Notes under the pieces: generated by a model
What the model saw: only the letters and a program-made list of their open reading frames with translations
Databases searched by the model: none
What the model was told of the DNA's origin: nothing
Program-made: the position numbers and the translations under genes
Part shown: in pieces, positions 25,481 through 33,707 of the stretch
Position numbering within the stretch: position 1 is the first letter of the stretch
How the letters are laid out: the number at the start of each line of letters is the position of its first letter
Assembly (NCBI RefSeq): GCF_007680845.1
Contig: NZ_VEIY01000006.1
Span: 1 to 64,000, forward strand
From: Curtobacterium pusillum
Lineage (GTDB): Bacteria; Actinomycetota; Actinomycetes; Actinomycetales; Microbacteriaceae
Length of the DNA: 64,000 nt
Direction: 5' to 3'

Positions 25481-26089
25481 GTGCGCACCCTCGTGAACTC
25501 GCTCCGGCTGATCGCCGTCATCGCGGTCGTCGCCGCGATCCTCGCCCAGTGGCTCGTCAGCTCGAAGCTCGCGAACTACAACTTCTTCAACTTCTTCGGC
25601 TACTTCACGATCCAGTCGAACATCCTCATCGCGCTCGCGTTCGCCATCACGCTCGTCGCGGCCGCACGGCGCCGGCGCGGTGACCTCCGGGTGAGTCTGT
25701 TCCGGGGCGCCTCGACGGTGTACATCGCCACGACCGGCATCGTCTACAACACGCTGCTGGTGAGCGTGGACGTCCAGACCTCGGTGCAGTGGTCGAACGA
25801 CGTGCTGCACAAGATCCTGCCGGTGTACGCGGTGCTCGACTGGCTCCTGTTCTCCGACCGCGCGAAGCTGCTCTTCCGGCACGTGTGGTGGTTCCTGATC
25901 TACCCGGCGGTCTGGACGATCGTCATCCTGATCCGGGGCGCCACCGACGGGTGGGTGCCGTACCCGTTCCTGAACCCCGACCTCGGCTACGGCGTCGTGG
26001 CGCTGTACTGCCTGGGCGTGGCGGTGTCGATCGTCCTGCTCGGCGTGCTCGTCATCGGGATGAGCCGCCTGCGGATCGTGAAGGTCTAG
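25481..26089 (+). CDS. Pr6Pr family membrane protein
   Basis: A 202-aa protein with six hydrophobic segments (about residues 9-27, 40-60, 73-95, 108-125, 133-153 and 165-192). Conserved features such as FGYFTIQSNI, WSNDVLHKILPVYAVLDWLLF and YPFLNPDLGYG fit the Pr6Pr/FAR-17a-AIG1-like group seen in actinobacteria. The animal relatives are lipid hydrolases with a Thr/His pair; whether this protein is an enzyme is unknown. It has its own leaderless promoter and stands alone. Confidence 0.75.
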   Translation: MRTLVNSLRLIAVIAVVAAILAQWLVSSKLANYNFFNFFGYFTIQSNILIALAFAITLVAAARRRRGDLRVSLFRGASTVYIATTGIVYNTLLVSVDVQTSVQWSNDVLHKILPVYAVLDWLLFSDRAKLLFRHVWWFLIYPAVWTIVILIRGATDGWVPYPFLNPDLGYGVVALYCLGVAVSIVLLGVLVIGMSRLRIVKV

Positions 26090-26098
26090 CGCGACCCG

Positions 26099-26821
26099 CT
26101 ACGACCGGAAGCCGCGGAGCCGGTCGAGCACGAGGTCGGCGAGCTGGATGAGGCCGCGGATCTGGTCGTCGTCGCGGTCGACCCACCGGCACTCGGGCTC
26201 GTCGGCGACCGGTACGAACCCGTCGTGGCGTTCCCAGACGAACAGGGTGCGGTCGGCGCCGAGGACGTACTGCTGCCACCAGATCTGCCGCAGGTAGTGC
26301 CGCGGGATGCTCCGCCACGCCTTGCCGGTGGTCTTGATCTCGGCGAGGACCACGCGGGACGACCCGTCGACGCCGACCCCGTCCGGGGTGGCGAGGTGGG
26401 CGCGGTTGGTGCTCGCGTGGAACAGGTGCGCGGACGGCTGGATGCCGTGCGTCGCGGCGACCCAGGCGGCGATGACGGGTTCGCGTTCCTTGCCGTGCTC
26501 GGTGAAGGAGTTGCCGGAGAACCGGGACCCGTAGCGCTTCTCGGTGACGACGGCGTCGACGGCGTGCAGCGACGCGAGGCGGGCGACGTCGGTCGCCGTG
26601 ATGCCCATCGCGCGGGCGCGGAGCCAGGCGACGCGGTCGGAGGAGTGCGCCACGATCCGCTCGGTGTGGCCGCGGAGGGCCGTGAACGTGTCGTGCGTGG
26701 CGCGGCCGGCCGGGGCGGTGGTCGTGACGCCGCGCCGGGTGGACGCCGGCGTGCCGGGGGCGGGCTGCGCCTCCAGGCCGGGGTCCAGGTCGCCCCACAG
26801 GGTGGGCTGCACGATCGTCAC
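26099..26821 (-). CDS. YqaJ-type viral recombinase / exonuclease-fold protein
   Basis: A PD-(D/E)XK nuclease-fold protein of the YqaJ family, whose phage relatives are 5'-3' exonucleases for recombination. The 240-aa protein shows GITATDVARLASLH, EREPVIAAWV, an Asp in TPDGVGVDG, the catalytic EIKTTGKAW and the trailing QIWWQQYVLGADR. The GTG at 26821 is chosen over the ATG at 26914, which reads through a 24-nt tandem repeat; GACAAT lies six bases before it. No other phage gene lies nearby, and single chromosomal copies are seen in Microbacteriaceae, so a housekeeping or domesticated role is possible. Confidence 0.8.
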   Translation of the reverse strand: MTIVQPTLWGDLDPGLEAQPAPGTPASTRRGVTTTAPAGRATHDTFTALRGHTERIVAHSSDRVAWLRARAMGITATDVARLASLHAVDAVVTEKRYGSRFSGNSFTEHGKEREPVIAAWVAATHGIQPSAHLFHASTNRAHLATPDGVGVDGSSRVVLAEIKTTGKAWRSIPRHYLRQIWWQQYVLGADRTLFVWERHDGFVPVADEPECRWVDRDDDQIRGLIQLADLVLDRLRGFRS

Positions 26822-26857
26822 CCCACGATTGTCCCCCCGCGCACCGACGTGGCGAAA

Positions 26858-26922
26858 CCGACGCACCGGACGCGGACAGCACCGACGCATCGGACGCGGA
26901 CAGCACCGACGCATCGGACGCG
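26858..26922. repeat. 24-nt tandem repeat, 2.7 copies
   Basis: Unit CCGACGCAYCGGACGCGGAC plus AGCA, at 26858-26881, 26882-26905 and a partial copy to 26922. It lies between the YqaJ start and the ROK stop; 24 nt keeps any reading frame open. Confidence 0.85.
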
Positions 26923-26927
26923 CGCGG

Positions 26928-28139
26928 TCAGGAGACCAGCTGGCGGCCCTCCGCGAAGGCGACGAGCTCGTCCACGCCCGCGGGGGAGAGCGCGTACCCG
27001 ATGGCGAGCGCCGCGGCCCCCTGCAGCGCCGCGAGCGAGCCTGCCCGGGACTGCGCGATCACGAGGTGCTCGGTGGCGAGCGGCATCGAGCGGGAGTACA
27101 CGACCTCGCGCACCCCGGCGAGCAGGTGCTCCCCGGCCTGCGTGATCGAGCCGCCGAGGGCGATCACCGACGGGTTCATCAGGGACACGCAGGTCGCGAG
27201 CACCTCGCCGATGTCCCGTCCGGCCTGGCGGACCGCGTAGATCGCGTCGAGGTCGGAGCGGTTGACGAGGTCGAGGACGTCGGCGCTGGTGTGCACGTCG
27301 TGTCCCTTCGCGCGGAGTCGCCTGGCGATGGCGGGGCCGGACGCGACGGCCTCGAGGCAGCCGGTGTTCCCGCAGTGGCACGGCACGTCGCCGGCGCTGG
27401 ACACCCGGACGTGGCCGATGTCACCCGCGGTGCCCTGTGCGCCCCGCTGGAGCTCGCCGTCCGAGACGATGCCGGAGCCGATGCCGGTGGCGACCTTCAC
27501 GAAGAGCAGGTGGTCGACGTCGGGCCAGCCGTGCTCCCGCTCGCCGAGCGCGGCGATGTTGACGTCGTTGTCGAGCAGGACGTGGGCGGCGATGTGCGCC
27601 CGGAGCCAGCCGGGCACGTCGAAGCCGTCCCACCCGGGCATGATCGGCGGGTTGGCGGGTCGGCCGGTGGAGAACTCGACCGGTCCGGGCACCCCGATGC
27701 CGATCGCGATGACGTCGTCGCGGGCGCGGCCGACCTCGTCGAGGAGCTCGTCGATCGTCTCGACGAGCCAGGTGAGCGTGGGGACGGGGCCGGCGGCGAT
27801 GTCGATCCGCGCCTCCCGCGTCGCGAGCGTGGAGGCGACGAGGTCGGTCACGGCGACCCGGCCGTGCGAGGCGCCGAGGTCGGCTGCGATGACGAGCCGG
27901 GCGCGCGGCATGAGCGCCACCTGTGCTGGTGGGCGTCCGCCGGTGGAGGCAGCGGTGTCCACCGGACCGACGAGTCCGACCTCGATGAGGGCATCGAGGC
28001 GCACGCCGATCGTCGAGCGTGCGAGTCCTGTCAGTGCGGCGAGCTCCGCCCGGGTCCGCGGCACACCGTCGCGGAGGATCTGGAAGAGCTCGCTCGTCCC
28101 GACCGGAGGCGACGCTGCCGTCCGAGTCAAGTCGACCAT
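26928..28139 (-). CDS. ROK family transcriptional regulator
   Basis: A sugar-responsive repressor of the NagC/XylR type. The 403-aa protein has an N-terminal winged helix-turn-helix (TRAELAALTGLARSTIGVRL, about residues 28-47), an actin-like ATP site (AADLGASHGRVAV), a DNDVNIAALGE segment and the zinc motif CHCGNTGCLEAVASGPAIARR (about 265-285). The ATG at 28139 is favoured over 28172. It is divergent from the sugar isomerase/oxidoreductase/ABC operon, with 145 bases between, so it most likely controls that operon in response to its substrate. Confidence 0.88.
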   Translation of the reverse strand: MVDLTRTAASPPVGTSELFQILRDGVPRTRAELAALTGLARSTIGVRLDALIEVGLVGPVDTAASTGGRPPAQVALMPRARLVIAADLGASHGRVAVTDLVASTLATREARIDIAAGPVPTLTWLVETIDELLDEVGRARDDVIAIGIGVPGPVEFSTGRPANPPIMPGWDGFDVPGWLRAHIAAHVLLDNDVNIAALGEREHGWPDVDHLLFVKVATGIGSGIVSDGELQRGAQGTAGDIGHVRVSSAGDVPCHCGNTGCLEAVASGPAIARRLRAKGHDVHTSADVLDLVNRSDLDAIYAVRQAGRDIGEVLATCVSLMNPSVIALGGSITQAGEHLLAGVREVVYSRSMPLATEHLVIAQSRAGSLAALQGAAALAIGYALSPAGVDELVAFAEGRQLVS

Positions 28140-28207
28140 GTGGGGGAGTGAAGCACACATCGAACGCGGCACGCAACGAAGTCCGTCGACATTCCTCGAA
28201 CTTCTGC

Positions 28208-28236
28208 TTGACCGCCGACAAAAGTCCTCGTAGTGT
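28208..28236 (+). promoter_or_regulatory. Promoter of the sugar operon
   Basis: -35 TTGACC (28208-28213), 17-base spacer, -10 TAGTGT (28231-28236). TCGAACTTCTGCTTGA overlaps the -35 and is a weak inverted repeat that could be the ROK operator. Confidence 0.6.
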
Positions 28237-28284
28237 GACGCTCGGTCGAAGACGACCGCACATCTCGACGAGGAGAACCCCCCG

Positions 28285-29031
28285 GTGACCCAACCGCTCT
28301 CGGTCCAGCTCTACACAGTCCGCGACGCCCTCGCTGCCGATCTGCCCGGCACGCTGCAGCGCATCGCCGACATCGGCTACACGAACGTCGAGGCCTTCGG
28401 CTTCGTCGACCGTGCAGAGCCGCTGCGCGACGCCCTCGCCGCTGCCGGCCTGCAGAGCCCGAGCGGCCACGCCCGGTTGCTCGACACCGGCGAGCAGGAC
28501 CTCGAGCAGATCTTCCACGCGAGCGTCACGGTCGGCCTCGGCACCCTGATCGACCCGCACATCGACGAAGCCCGTTGGACCACCCGCGAGGACGTCGAGG
28601 CGATCGCCCGCGAACTCAGCGCCCTCGCCCCGCGGGCAGCCGACCACGGCCTGACCCTCGGCTACCACAACCACGCGTTCGAGTTCTCGAACCGCATCGA
28701 CGGCGTCAGCGCCTACGAGGTCTTCGCCGACGCCCTGTCCGACGACGTCGTGCTCGAGCTCGACACGTACTGGGTGAAGGTCGGCGGCGACGACCCGGTG
28801 GCGATCATCGGCAAGTACGGCGACAAGGTCCAGTTCCTGCACGTCAAGGACGGCGACGGCTCGCACGACGACAAGAAGCAGGTCGCGGTGGGCAACGGCA
28901 TCATGCCGATCGCCGACATCACCGGCGCCGCACCCGACGCCCAGTGGGTCGTCGAACTCGACGACCACGAGGGCGACGTCTTCCAGGCCGTCACCGACTC
29001 CTACACGTTCCTCGAGGGGGCCCGCGCATGA
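28285..29031 (+). CDS. Sugar phosphate isomerase/epimerase, TIM barrel
   Basis: A xylose-isomerase-like (AP endonuclease 2 superfamily) metal-dependent barrel. The 248-aa protein has QLYTVRDALAADLPGTLQRI at the N-terminus, GYHNHAFEF (about residues 130-138), LELDTYWVKVGGDDP (about 155-169, metal-binding Asp) and FLHVKDGDG. The GTG start has AGGAG upstream. The next gene overlaps it by four bases (ATGA). Neighbouring an oxidoreductase and sugar importer, it probably isomerises a keto or inosose-like intermediate; the exact sugar is unknown. Confidence 0.85.
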   Translation: MTQPLSVQLYTVRDALAADLPGTLQRIADIGYTNVEAFGFVDRAEPLRDALAAAGLQSPSGHARLLDTGEQDLEQIFHASVTVGLGTLIDPHIDEARWTTREDVEAIARELSALAPRAADHGLTLGYHNHAFEFSNRIDGVSAYEVFADALSDDVVLELDTYWVKVGGDDPVAIIGKYGDKVQFLHVKDGDGSHDDKKQVAVGNGIMPIADITGAAPDAQWVVELDDHEGDVFQAVTDSYTFLEGARA

Positions 29032-30173
29032 CCGACACCGCCGTGCACGACAGCGACACCAGCACCACCAAGACCGGCCCCGTGGGCGTCGGCGTCATCG
29101 GCGCCGGGGTCATCTCGGACCAGTACCTCTCGAACCTCACCGTCTTCCCCGACGTGGAGGTCCACTTCATCGCCGACATCGACCTGCCCCGCGCGGCGTC
29201 GCAGGCGGAGAAGTGGGGCGTCGCCGGGTCCGGCACGGTCGAGGAGCTCCTCGCGAACGACGACATCGAGATCGTCGTCAACCTGACCATCCCGGCCGCC
29301 CACGTCGAGGTCGCCCTGCAGGCCCTCGCCGCCGGCAAGCACGTCTGGGGCGAGAAGCCCTACGCGCTCGACCGCCAGAGCGCCGCGCAGCTCCGCGACG
29401 CCGCCGTGGCCGCCGGCAAGACCGTCAGCGTCGCACCGGACACGTTCCTCGGCGCCGGTCTCCAGACCGCGCTCCGCACCATCCGCGACGGTCGCATCGG
29501 CACCCCGCTCAACGGCCTGACGCTCTTCCAGAGCCCCGGACCGGAGTCGTGGCACCCGAGCCCCGAGTTCCTCTTCGCGTACGGCGCCGGCCCGCTGTTC
29601 GACATCGGCCCGTACTACATCACGACCCTCGTGCAGACGTTCGGACCGGTCAAGAAGGTCACCGCGACCGCGTCGAAGTCCCGTGCCACGCGCACGATCG
29701 GCTCGGGCCCGAAGGCCGGCACCGAGTTCCCGGTCGAGGTGCCCACGAACCACTCGGCACTCATCGAGTTCGAGAACGGCGGGAGCGCGCAGAGCGTCTT
29801 CTCGTTCGAGTCGGACCGCGGTCGCACCGGCTTCGTCGAGATCGCGGGCGAGACCGGCACGGTCGTGTTCCCGGACCCGAACAACTTCGACGGCGACACC
29901 GAGCTCTACGCGCTCGGCGCCGAGGAGCCCGAGGTCATCACGGCCGTCGGCTCCACCTACTCGCGCGGTACCGGCGTGGTCGACCTCGCCCGCTCCCTCC
30001 GCGCCGGTGAGGAGAACCGGGTCCCCGGTGCCCTCGCCTTCCACGTCCTCGACGTGATGGTCTCCATCGCCGAGGCAGCCGAACGTGGTGAGGCAGTGCT
30101 CGTCGAGAGCACCGTCGCACCCTCCCCGACCCTCCCCGAGGGCTGGGACCCCGCGGCGTCCACCCTGGCCTGA
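29028..30173 (+). CDS. Gfo/Idh/MocA family oxidoreductase
   Basis: An NAD(P)-dependent sugar or inositol dehydrogenase. The 381-aa protein has a Rossmann motif VGVGVIGAGVISDQYLSNL (about residues 19-37), the EKPYAL motif (about 109-114, with the conserved Lys) and an active-site FDIGPYYITTLVQTFG segment (DxxxH-like region, with Tyr where many relatives have His). It overlaps the isomerase gene, and together they suggest oxidation/epimerisation of an imported sugar. The first 17 residues are a Thr/Asp-rich extension. Confidence 0.87.
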   Translation: MTDTAVHDSDTSTTKTGPVGVGVIGAGVISDQYLSNLTVFPDVEVHFIADIDLPRAASQAEKWGVAGSGTVEELLANDDIEIVVNLTIPAAHVEVALQALAAGKHVWGEKPYALDRQSAAQLRDAAVAAGKTVSVAPDTFLGAGLQTALRTIRDGRIGTPLNGLTLFQSPGPESWHPSPEFLFAYGAGPLFDIGPYYITTLVQTFGPVKKVTATASKSRATRTIGSGPKAGTEFPVEVPTNHSALIEFENGGSAQSVFSFESDRGRTGFVEIAGETGTVVFPDPNNFDGDTELYALGAEEPEVITAVGSTYSRGTGVVDLARSLRAGEENRVPGALAFHVLDVMVSIAEAAERGEAVLVESTVAPSPTLPEGWDPAASTLA

Positions 30174-30262
30174 CGGCCGGGGTGCGCTCCGCACCACACA
30201 GCAGCACCCGACAGCACGTCACCATCCCCTGCACCATCTCAACGACGAGAAAGTAGAGAGTC

Positions 30263-31564
30263 ATGCGCACTGCCATCCGCGCACTGGCCATCACCGCGGC
30301 CGCGGCACTCACCGTGACCGGCCTCGCAGCCTGCTCCTCCGGGAGCTCCGGTTCGTCCGGCGACTCCAAGACGCTCACCTACTGGGCGTCGAACCAGGGC
30401 ACGTCGCTCCAGAACGACAAGGAGGTGCTGACCCCCGTCCTCAAGAAGTTCACCAAGGAGACCGGGATCAAGGTCAACCTCCAGGTCATCGGCTGGAACG
30501 ACCTGCAGAACAAGATCCAGACCGCCGTCACCTCGGGCAACGGCCCGGACGTGGTCAACATCGGCAACACCTGGGCGACGTCGCTCCAGGCGACCGGTGC
30601 GTTCCAGGAGTTCGGCTCCTCCGAGATGAAGGCGATCGGCGGGTCCGACAAGTTCGGCAAGGTCGCGCTCTCCACCGGTGGTGCCCCCGGCAAGACCGTC
30701 ACGAGCGTCCCGCTCTACGGCCTCGCCTACGGCCTGTACTACAACAAGAAGATGCTCTCCGACGCCGGCATCACCCCGCCCACCACGTGGGAGGACCTGG
30801 TCGCCGACGCCAAGAAGCTGACCACGGGGAGCACCTACGGGTTCAGCCTCGCCGGTGGTTCCTACACCGAGAACTCGCACTTCGCGTTCATCAACTCGGC
30901 GCAGAACGGTGGCGAGTGGTTCGACAAGGACGGCAAGCCCACCTTCACCTCGAAGGCGAACGTCGACGGCATCAAGCGCTACCTCGACCTCATGCAGGTC
31001 TCCAAGGTCGCGAACCCGTCGAACGCGCAGTACGACAACGCCACGCAGTCGGTGACGGACTTCGCGAACAAGAAGGCCGCGTTCATCCTCAACCAGAACA
31101 ACGCCAACGCGACGATCGCGTCCCTCGGGATGAAGTCGGACGAGTACGGCGTGGTCGCACTGCCCGCGCCGAAGGGTGGCACGGACATCGCCAGCTTCCC
31201 GGCCGGCATCAACCTGTCGATCTTCAAGAACACGAAGAACAAGGACGGCGCGCTCAAGTTCGTCAAGTACATGACGAGCATGGACACGCAGACGACGCTC
31301 GACAAGCCGTACTCGGCGCTGCCGGTGCTCGCCGCTGCGGCTGACTCGGTCACCGACGAGCAGACGAAGACGTTCCTCGACATCTACAACAACAAGGCGA
31401 AGCCGCTCCCGCTGGTGCCCGCCGAGGACCAGTTCGAGTCCACGGTCGGCAAGGCGATGAACGACATGTTCGCCAAGATCGCGACCGGTTCGACGGTGTC
31501 CGACAGCGACATCAAGTCGGCGCTCCAGACCGCCCAGGACCAGGTGTCCCAGGCTGCTGGTTGA
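30263..31564 (+). CDS. Sugar ABC transporter substrate-binding lipoprotein
   Basis: A family 1 extracellular solute-binding protein anchored to the outer face of the membrane. The 433-aa protein starts with a lipoprotein signal (MRTAIRALAITAAAALTVTG) and lipobox LAAC (Cys near residue 24), followed by a Gly/Ser linker and a maltose-binding-like body (YGLAYGLYYNKKMLSDAGI, PPTTWEDLVADAKKL). ATG with GAGAGTC upstream. It is separated from the permeases by 214 bases containing an 18-bp hairpin, which could keep the binding protein more abundant than the permeases. Confidence 0.9.
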   Translation: MRTAIRALAITAAAALTVTGLAACSSGSSGSSGDSKTLTYWASNQGTSLQNDKEVLTPVLKKFTKETGIKVNLQVIGWNDLQNKIQTAVTSGNGPDVVNIGNTWATSLQATGAFQEFGSSEMKAIGGSDKFGKVALSTGGAPGKTVTSVPLYGLAYGLYYNKKMLSDAGITPPTTWEDLVADAKKLTTGSTYGFSLAGGSYTENSHFAFINSAQNGGEWFDKDGKPTFTSKANVDGIKRYLDLMQVSKVANPSNAQYDNATQSVTDFANKKAAFILNQNNANATIASLGMKSDEYGVVALPAPKGGTDIASFPAGINLSIFKNTKNKDGALKFVKYMTSMDTQTTLDKPYSALPVLAAAADSVTDEQTKTFLDIYNNKAKPLPLVPAEDQFESTVGKAMNDMFAKIATGSTVSDSDIKSALQTAQDQVSQAAG

Positions 31565-31571
31565 TCCGCCT

Positions 31572-31611
31572 GGAGGCCCGGGTCGCGTCCGCAGGACGCG
31601 CCCGGGCCTCC
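31572..31611 (+). terminator. Intercistronic hairpin after the binding-protein gene
   Basis: GGAGGCCCGGG-T-CGCGTCC, loop GCA, then GGACGCG-CCCGGGCCTCC: an 18-bp stem with one bulged T. Its outer GGAGGC/GCCTCC resembles the dispersed family. It may terminate or stabilise upstream mRNA. Confidence 0.75.
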
Positions 31612-31704
31612 ACCCCACGGGTCCACCGCTCGGCTCCGGCCGGGCGGTGACCCGCGGTCCACACCCGGCCACCCGCCGGTCGTGAGCACCACGTCTCACG
31701 CATG

Positions 31705-31715
31705 CCGCGCCTCCC
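31705..31715. repeat. Partial half-site of the palindrome family
   Basis: CCGCGCCTCCC between the binding-protein hairpin and the first permease, with no left arm. Confidence 0.4.
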
Positions 31716-31778
31716 CACCGCTGCCACGGTCCACGGTGCGAAGCACCCGACACTCCTCACGCCGAAAGGCCCCCGCCC

Positions 31779-32771
31779 ATGTCCACGACGGTCCTGCCCG
31801 ACTCCGAGCGCATCGACCTGACCCACACCAAGGGCCCGACCATCTCGGGACCCACGGGTCGGAAGCGCAAGACCCATTGGCTGCCCTACGCGCTCGTCGC
31901 GCCGGCCATCCTCTTCGAGCTGCTGATCCACATCGTGCCGATGCTCGTCGGCATCTGGATCTCGTTCATCCAGCTCACCAAGTACTTCATCGCCAACTGG
32001 GGGGCAGCGCCCTTCGCCGGGCTGCACAACTACTCGGTCGTGGTCGACTTCGACCAGGCGATCGGCAAGGGCGTCCTCAACTCGTTCCTCGTCACCTGCG
32101 CCTTCACGGTCCTGGTCGTGGGACTCTCGTGGACCTTCGGGATGGCCGCAGCGGTCGCCCTGCAGAAGGAGTTCAAGGGCCGCGGGCTCTTCCGCACCCT
32201 GTTCCTGGTGCCGTACGCGCTGCCGATGTACGCCGGCGTGATCACGTGGAAGTTCATGTTCCAGCGTGACTCCGGCGCGATCAACCACCTGCTCGTCGAC
32301 CAGCTGCACCTCTTCGGTGGGAACGCCCCGTTCTGGCTGATCGGCAACAACGCCTTCGTCGCCGTGGTCGTCGTGGCGATCTGGAAGACCTGGCCGTTCG
32401 CGTTCCTCATGCTCATGGCCGGCCTGCAGTCCGTGCCGAACGACGTCTACGAGGCCGCCTCGGTCGACGGTGCGAAGCCCTTCCGGCAGTGGCGCTCGAT
32501 CACGCTGCCGATGGTCCGCCCGGTCAACGTGACGCTCGTGCTCGTGATGTTCCTCTGGACGTTCAACGACTTCAACACGCCGTTCGTCCTGTTCGGCTCG
32601 ACGGCCCAGCCGCCCGCTGCGGACCTGCTGAGCTTCCACATCTACAACGCCTCGTTCATCACCTGGAACTTCGGCTCCGGTGCCGCGATGAGCGTCCTGC
32701 TCCTCATCTTCCTGCTCATCGTCACCGGCATCTACCTCGCCGTGACCAACCGGAGGTCCGTCCGTGCGTGA
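31779..32771 (+). CDS. Carbohydrate ABC transporter permease, MalF type
   Basis: One of two membrane subunits of the importer. The 330-aa protein has six to seven helices and the coupling loop EAASVDGAKPFRQWRSITLPM (EAA motif, about residues 226-246), where the ATPase docks. A Thr/Lys-rich N-terminal tail of about 35 residues precedes the first helix. ATG at 31779 after GAAAGGCCCCCGCCC. The second permease overlaps its end by eight bases. No ATPase gene is in the operon, so a shared MsiK-type ATPase is expected. Confidence 0.92.
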   Translation: MSTTVLPDSERIDLTHTKGPTISGPTGRKRKTHWLPYALVAPAILFELLIHIVPMLVGIWISFIQLTKYFIANWGAAPFAGLHNYSVVVDFDQAIGKGVLNSFLVTCAFTVLVVGLSWTFGMAAAVALQKEFKGRGLFRTLFLVPYALPMYAGVITWKFMFQRDSGAINHLLVDQLHLFGGNAPFWLIGNNAFVAVVVVAIWKTWPFAFLMLMAGLQSVPNDVYEAASVDGAKPFRQWRSITLPMVRPVNVTLVLVMFLWTFNDFNTPFVLFGSTAQPPAADLLSFHIYNASFITWNFGSGAAMSVLLLIFLLIVTGIYLAVTNRRSVRA

Positions 32772-33603
32772 GACAGCTGGCGCCAAGTCCTTCAAGATCG
32801 TCACCCTGGTCGTCCTGACCCTGTTCACGGTCGTCCCGCTCTACGTGATGATCACCACGGCCATCAAGCCGCTCGGTGACGTCCAGAACAACTTCACGTG
32901 GATCCCGACCCGGATCACCTTCCAGCCGTTCATCGACATGTGGTCGACGGTGCCGCTGGGACAGTACTTCATCAACTCGCTCGTGGTCTGCACGGTCGCC
33001 ACGGTGTTCTCGCTGATCATCGCGACGTTCGCCGCCTACGGTGTCTCGCGCTGGAACTTCAAGGGCAAGAGCACCTTCACCACCGCGGTGCTCTCCACCC
33101 AGATGTTCCCCGGCGTGCTGTTCCTGCTCCCGCTGTTCCTCATCTTCACGAACCTCGGGAACTCGCTCGGCATCCAGCTCGTCGGCAGCTGGACCGGCCT
33201 GATCATCACGTACCTGACGTTCACGCTGCCGTTCTCGATCTGGATGCTCGCTGGCTACTTCGAGACCATCCCGCGCGAACTCGACGAGGCCGCGATGGTC
33301 GACGGCTCGGGTCCGATGGGCGCCCTGTTCCGGGTGATCCTGCCCTCGGCCCGTCCGGGTCTGGTCGCGGTCGGCATCTACTCGTTCATGACGGCGTGGG
33401 GTGAGGTCCTCTTCGCCTCCGTGATGACGAACGGCACCGGGTCGACGCTCGCTGTCGGTCTGCAGCAGTACTCGACGCAGACGAACGTGTACTGGAACCA
33501 GATCATGGGTGCGTCGCTCGTCGTGTCGATCCCCGTGGTGATCGCGTTCCTCGTCGTGCAGCGCCAGTTCGTGGCGGGTCTGACGGCCGGTGCGGTGAAG
33601 TAG
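32764..33603 (+). CDS. Carbohydrate ABC transporter permease, MalG type
   Basis: The second membrane subunit. The 279-aa protein has six helices and the EAA loop ELDEAAMVDGSGPMGALFRV (about residues 175-194). The GTG start sits inside the last codons of the first permease gene, so translation is probably coupled. It is the last gene of the operon and is followed by a perfect 16-bp hairpin at 33617-33653. Confidence 0.93.
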   Translation: MRETAGAKSFKIVTLVVLTLFTVVPLYVMITTAIKPLGDVQNNFTWIPTRITFQPFIDMWSTVPLGQYFINSLVVCTVATVFSLIIATFAAYGVSRWNFKGKSTFTTAVLSTQMFPGVLFLLPLFLIFTNLGNSLGIQLVGSWTGLIITYLTFTLPFSIWMLAGYFETIPRELDEAAMVDGSGPMGALFRVILPSARPGLVAVGIYSFMTAWGEVLFASVMTNGTGSTLAVGLQQYSTQTNVYWNQIMGASLVVSIPVVIAFLVVQRQFVAGLTAGAVK

Positions 33604-33616
33604 ACGGTCGTTCTCC

Positions 33617-33653
33617 GGAGGCGCGGTGCGGGTTGGTCCCGCACCGCGCCTCC
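33617..33653 (+). terminator. Palindrome-family terminator after the sugar operon
   Basis: GGAGGCGCGGTGCGGG, loop TTGGT, CCCGCACCGCGCCTCC: a perfect 16-bp stem. Confidence 0.8.
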
Positions 33654-33707
33654 TGTCCGTCCGGGGCGGCGCGCGCGGCGCGGACCGCCACCCGGCAGGA
33701 TGAGCGC

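Noticed and set aside
22750..25521. Minus-strand open frame of about 920 codons across secE-nusG-rplK-rplA
   Set aside because: It is antisense to four conserved genes and made of low-complexity Arg/Leu/Asp text.
26099..26821. YqaJ gene as evidence of a prophage
   Set aside because: No integrase, capsid, portal or other phage gene is visible in the window, and the neighbours are metabolic.
27807..27818. CCGCGCCTCCCG in the ROK gene as another palindrome-family copy
   Set aside because: Only 12 bases match, the following CGTC breaks the motif, and the protein sequence (TREARID) is ordinary for the family.
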